Shown: in pieces, positions 62,448 to 64,000 of the stretch | Position numbering within the stretch: position 1 is the stretch's first letter | How the letters are laid out: the number at the start of each line of letters is the position of its first letter | From: AR5 sp041497115 | Lineage (GTDB): Bacteria > Methylomirabilota > Methylomirabilia > Rokubacteriales > CSP1-6 | DNA: 64,000 bases | Direction: 5' to 3' | Assembly (NCBI GenBank): GCA_041497115.1 | Contig: JBGQFW010000011.1 | Span: 1-64,000, forward strand | Program-made: the position numbers and the translations under genes | The notes under the pieces: generated by a model | The model's database searches: none | What the model was told of the DNA's origin: nothing | Seen by the model: only the letters and a program-made list of their open reading frames with translations

Positions 62448-62671
62448 CCGGCCAGCTCCCGCAAGCAGCGCGACGGCCGACGCGCCGCCTGGCGCCGGCG
62501 GCGGAGCTCGCGATCGGCCTCGTCGCGGCCGAGCGGTGGATCGTGGGCGAGGCGGAACGTCTCGAGGTCGCGCGCGCCGAGTCGCAGGGCGAGCCGGACG
62601 CGCTCGGCGGAACGGAGCGTCGCGAGCGCGCGGCGCTCGTCGGCCCGGAGGAGATCGGCCAGTCGGTGCAC
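62444..62671 (-). CDS. Small hypothetical protein paired with the nucleotidyltransferase
   Basis: 75 residues from a GTG start. It is highly charged and helical (LADLLRADERRALATLRSAE, ARDLETFRLAHDPP, basic QAARRPSRCLREL). Small proteins of this look are found just before DUF6036-like nucleotidyltransferases, perhaps as a partner or antitoxin-like regulator, but no family is certain. It overlaps the next gene by 4 bases. Confidence 0.6.
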   Translation of the reverse strand: MHRLADLLRADERRALATLRSAERVRLALRLGARDLETFRLAHDPPLGRDEADRELRRRRQAARRPSRCLRELAG

Positions 62672-62677
62672 GGCGCC

Positions 62678-62683
62678 TATAAT
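62678..62683. promoter_or_regulatory. Divergent -10-like element TATAAT
   Basis: A perfect TATAAT lies between the divergent hypothetical gene and the acyl-CoA ligase gene, 20 bases before the latter's ATG. Its reverse strand contains TATTAT, which could serve the other direction. No clear -35 box is seen on either side. Confidence 0.4.
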
Positions 62684-62702
62684 ACGCCCCGGAGGTCAGA
62701 CG

Positions 62703-64000
62703 ATGCCCGGACCCTCGCAGCCCGAGCTGTACCGTCCCAAGCTCGCGTACCCCGACATCCCGTACGGCGCGATGCTCGACCGCCCGGTGACGCTCTATCC
62801 CGAGCGGGTGGCCATCACGTTCCCCGACGTGAGCCTGACGTTCCGCGAGCTCGATGGCCTCGTCAACGCGCTCGCCCACGCGCTGCGCGCGCTCGGCATC
62901 GGCCCCGGCGACCGCGTGTGCCTGTTCATGACGAACCGGCCGGAGTACGTCGTCGCGTTCTTCGCCGTCGCCCGGATCGGCGCGGTGTCGAGCCCGATGA
63001 ACCCGTCCTACAAGGAGCGCGAGGTCGCCTACCAGCTCGGCGACGCGCAGGCGGTGGCGGTGGTCGTGCAACAAGACCTGCTGCCGCTCGTGCGGGCGGT
63101 GCGCGGCGAGGTCCCGCGGCTGCGCCACATCGTCGTCGTGGGGCCGGGCGCCACCGCCGCGGCCGACGTGACGCGCTTCGCCGATCTGGTGGCCGCCGCC
63201 TCCGCTCAGCCGCCGGCGCATGCGGTCGCCGGCGGCGACGAGCTGCTGGTGCTCCCCTACTCGAGCGGCACCACCGGGCTACCCAAGGGCGTGCTGCTCA
63301 GCCACGGCGTGTTCGTCGCCAACAACATCCAGTTCCTCTCCGCGATCCGCGCGACCGACGCCGACCGGTTCCTGATCTTCCTGCCCTTCTATCACATCTA
63401 CGGCTTGATGCTGATGGGCGGCGCCGTCCACGCCGGCATCGAGATGGTCGTCATGGAGCGCTTCGGCATGGCCGAGGCGCTGCGGCTCATCGTCGAGCGG
63501 AAGATCACGATCGTCTTCGCGGTGCCGCCGGTGCTGCTGGCGATGGCGAACAAGCCCGACATCGGCACGGTGGACTGGAGCAGCGTCGCGATGTTCATGG
63601 TGGGCGCGGCGCCGACGCCGCCCGAGCTGGCCCGCCGCTTCACGCAGCTCACCGGCGTGAGGGTCGTGCAGGGCTACGGCCTCACCGAGGCGGGGCCGAT
63701 CACGCATCTCAACCCGGTGCACGACGACAGCCGGCTCACGCTCGACACCGCCGGCCTGCCGTGCAACGACACCGAGCAGAAGATCGTGGACCTCGAGACG
63801 GGCGAGCGCGAGCTGCCGGTGGGCGAGGTCGGCGAGGTGATCGTGCGCGGCCCCCAGCTCATGCTCGGCTACTGGAACGCGCCCGACTCGACGGCGGCGG
63901 CGCTGCGCGAGGGCTGGCTCTACACCGGCGACATCGGCCGCCTCGACGCGCAGGGCTACCTCACGATCACCGACCGCAAGAAGGAGATGATCAAGTACAA
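62703..64000 (+). CDS. AMP-dependent long-chain fatty acid/acyl-CoA ligase (3' end outside window)
   Basis: 432 residues are visible and continue past the end. The AMP-binding signature is YSSGTTGLPKGV (near 186-197), the acyl pocket is VQGYGLTEAG (near 322) and the A7/A8 motifs are YTGDIGRLDAQGYLTITDRK (near 407-426). It activates a carboxylic acid to acyl-CoA through an acyl-adenylate. GGAGG precedes the ATG. The acid specificity cannot be judged; 4-coumarate- and long-chain-type ligases share this layout. Confidence 0.93.
   Translation, partial: MPGPSQPELYRPKLAYPDIPYGAMLDRPVTLYPERVAITFPDVSLTFRELDGLVNALAHALRALGIGPGDRVCLFMTNRPEYVVAFFAVARIGAVSSPMNPSYKEREVAYQLGDAQAVAVVVQQDLLPLVRAVRGEVPRLRHIVVVGPGATAAADVTRFADLVAAASAQPPAHAVAGGDELLVLPYSSGTTGLPKGVLLSHGVFVANNIQFLSAIRATDADRFLIFLPFYHIYGLMLMGGAVHAGIEMVVMERFGMAEALRLIVERKITIVFAVPPVLLAMANKPDIGTVDWSSVAMFMVGAAPTPPELARRFTQLTGVRVVQGYGLTEAGPITHLNPVHDDSRLTLDTAGLPCNDTEQKIVDLETGERELPVGEVGEVIVRGPQLMLGYWNAPDSTAAALREGWLYTGDIGRLDAQGYLTITDRKKEMIKY

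Overview
This is a very GC-rich (roughly 70%), gene-dense stretch of a bacterial chromosome. Translational overlaps (ATGA, GTGA, TTGA, TGATG) are common, and starts are often GTG or TTG. A TonB-dependent receptor, c-type cytochromes with signal peptides and Tat/Sec-exported binding proteins point to a diderm aerobe. The mix of PQQ synthesis, CoA-thioester catabolism, LLM flavoproteins, CaiB/BaiF transferase, an AOR-family enzyme and peptide/nickel-type importers resembles uncultured soil lineages such as Candidatus Rokubacteria (Methylomirabilota). That placement is inference from gene content and composition only; no rRNA or tRNA gene is visible.

Layout. 1-4.1 kb: a cut-off gene, a membrane class III nucleotide cyclase, DAHP synthase and a beta-lactamase-like hydrolase. 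4.2-9.3 kb: an M20 peptidase, a fused HMG-CoA-synthase-like/DUF35 protein, a thiolase and a 2-hydroxyacid dehydrogenase in one direction. 9.3-10.7 kb: DinB and DsbA-like proteins. 10.7-15.8 kb: a PQQ block, with pqqABCDE facing away from a PQQ-type sugar dehydrogenase and a diheme cytochrome c. 15.8-24.6 kb: small redox and hydrolase genes, an operon of diiron oxygenase, LLM flavoprotein and NTF2-fold protein, an MFS carrier, a core-MetE/TauD pair and bluB. 24.6-30.4 kb: a peptide-type ABC importer without ATPases and two acyl-CoA dehydrogenases. 30.4-35.8 kb: sulfotransferase, alpha-hydroxyacid oxidase, CaiB/BaiF CoA-transferase, a small ORF coupled to rpsU, a collapsed glycosyltransferase remnant and a HAD hydrolase. 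35.9-41.6 kb: a five-gene acyl-CoA/amide catabolic operon. 41.6-43.5 kb: leuA with a candidate attenuator leader. 44-50.2 kb: an AOR, aldo/keto reductase and TauD operon, an amidohydrolase and a thioesterase. 50.2-53.6 kb: a second ATPase-less importer. 53.6-57.3 kb: TonB receptor, P-loop protein and FAH-family enzyme. 57.3-64 kb: a GlxA regulator divergent from a hydroxyacid dehydrogenase, a core-MetE/M24 pair, a nucleotidyltransferase module and an acyl-CoA ligase that runs off the end.

Most genes fit a heterotroph that takes up peptides or small organic acids, activates and oxidises acyl-CoA compounds, and feeds electrons from periplasmic PQQ enzymes into cytochromes. The least expected features are non-coding. 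A dispersed G-rich palindromic repeat is found four times, always between genes and often at the ribosome-binding position of the next gene. A C15 run abuts the TonB receptor start. A leader ORF with hairpin and terminator precedes leuA. There is also an untranslatable glycosyltransferase remnant with its middle missing, and several enzyme-like proteins lack a textbook catalytic or metal-binding residue. No CRISPR array, insertion sequence, prophage or tRNA was found.
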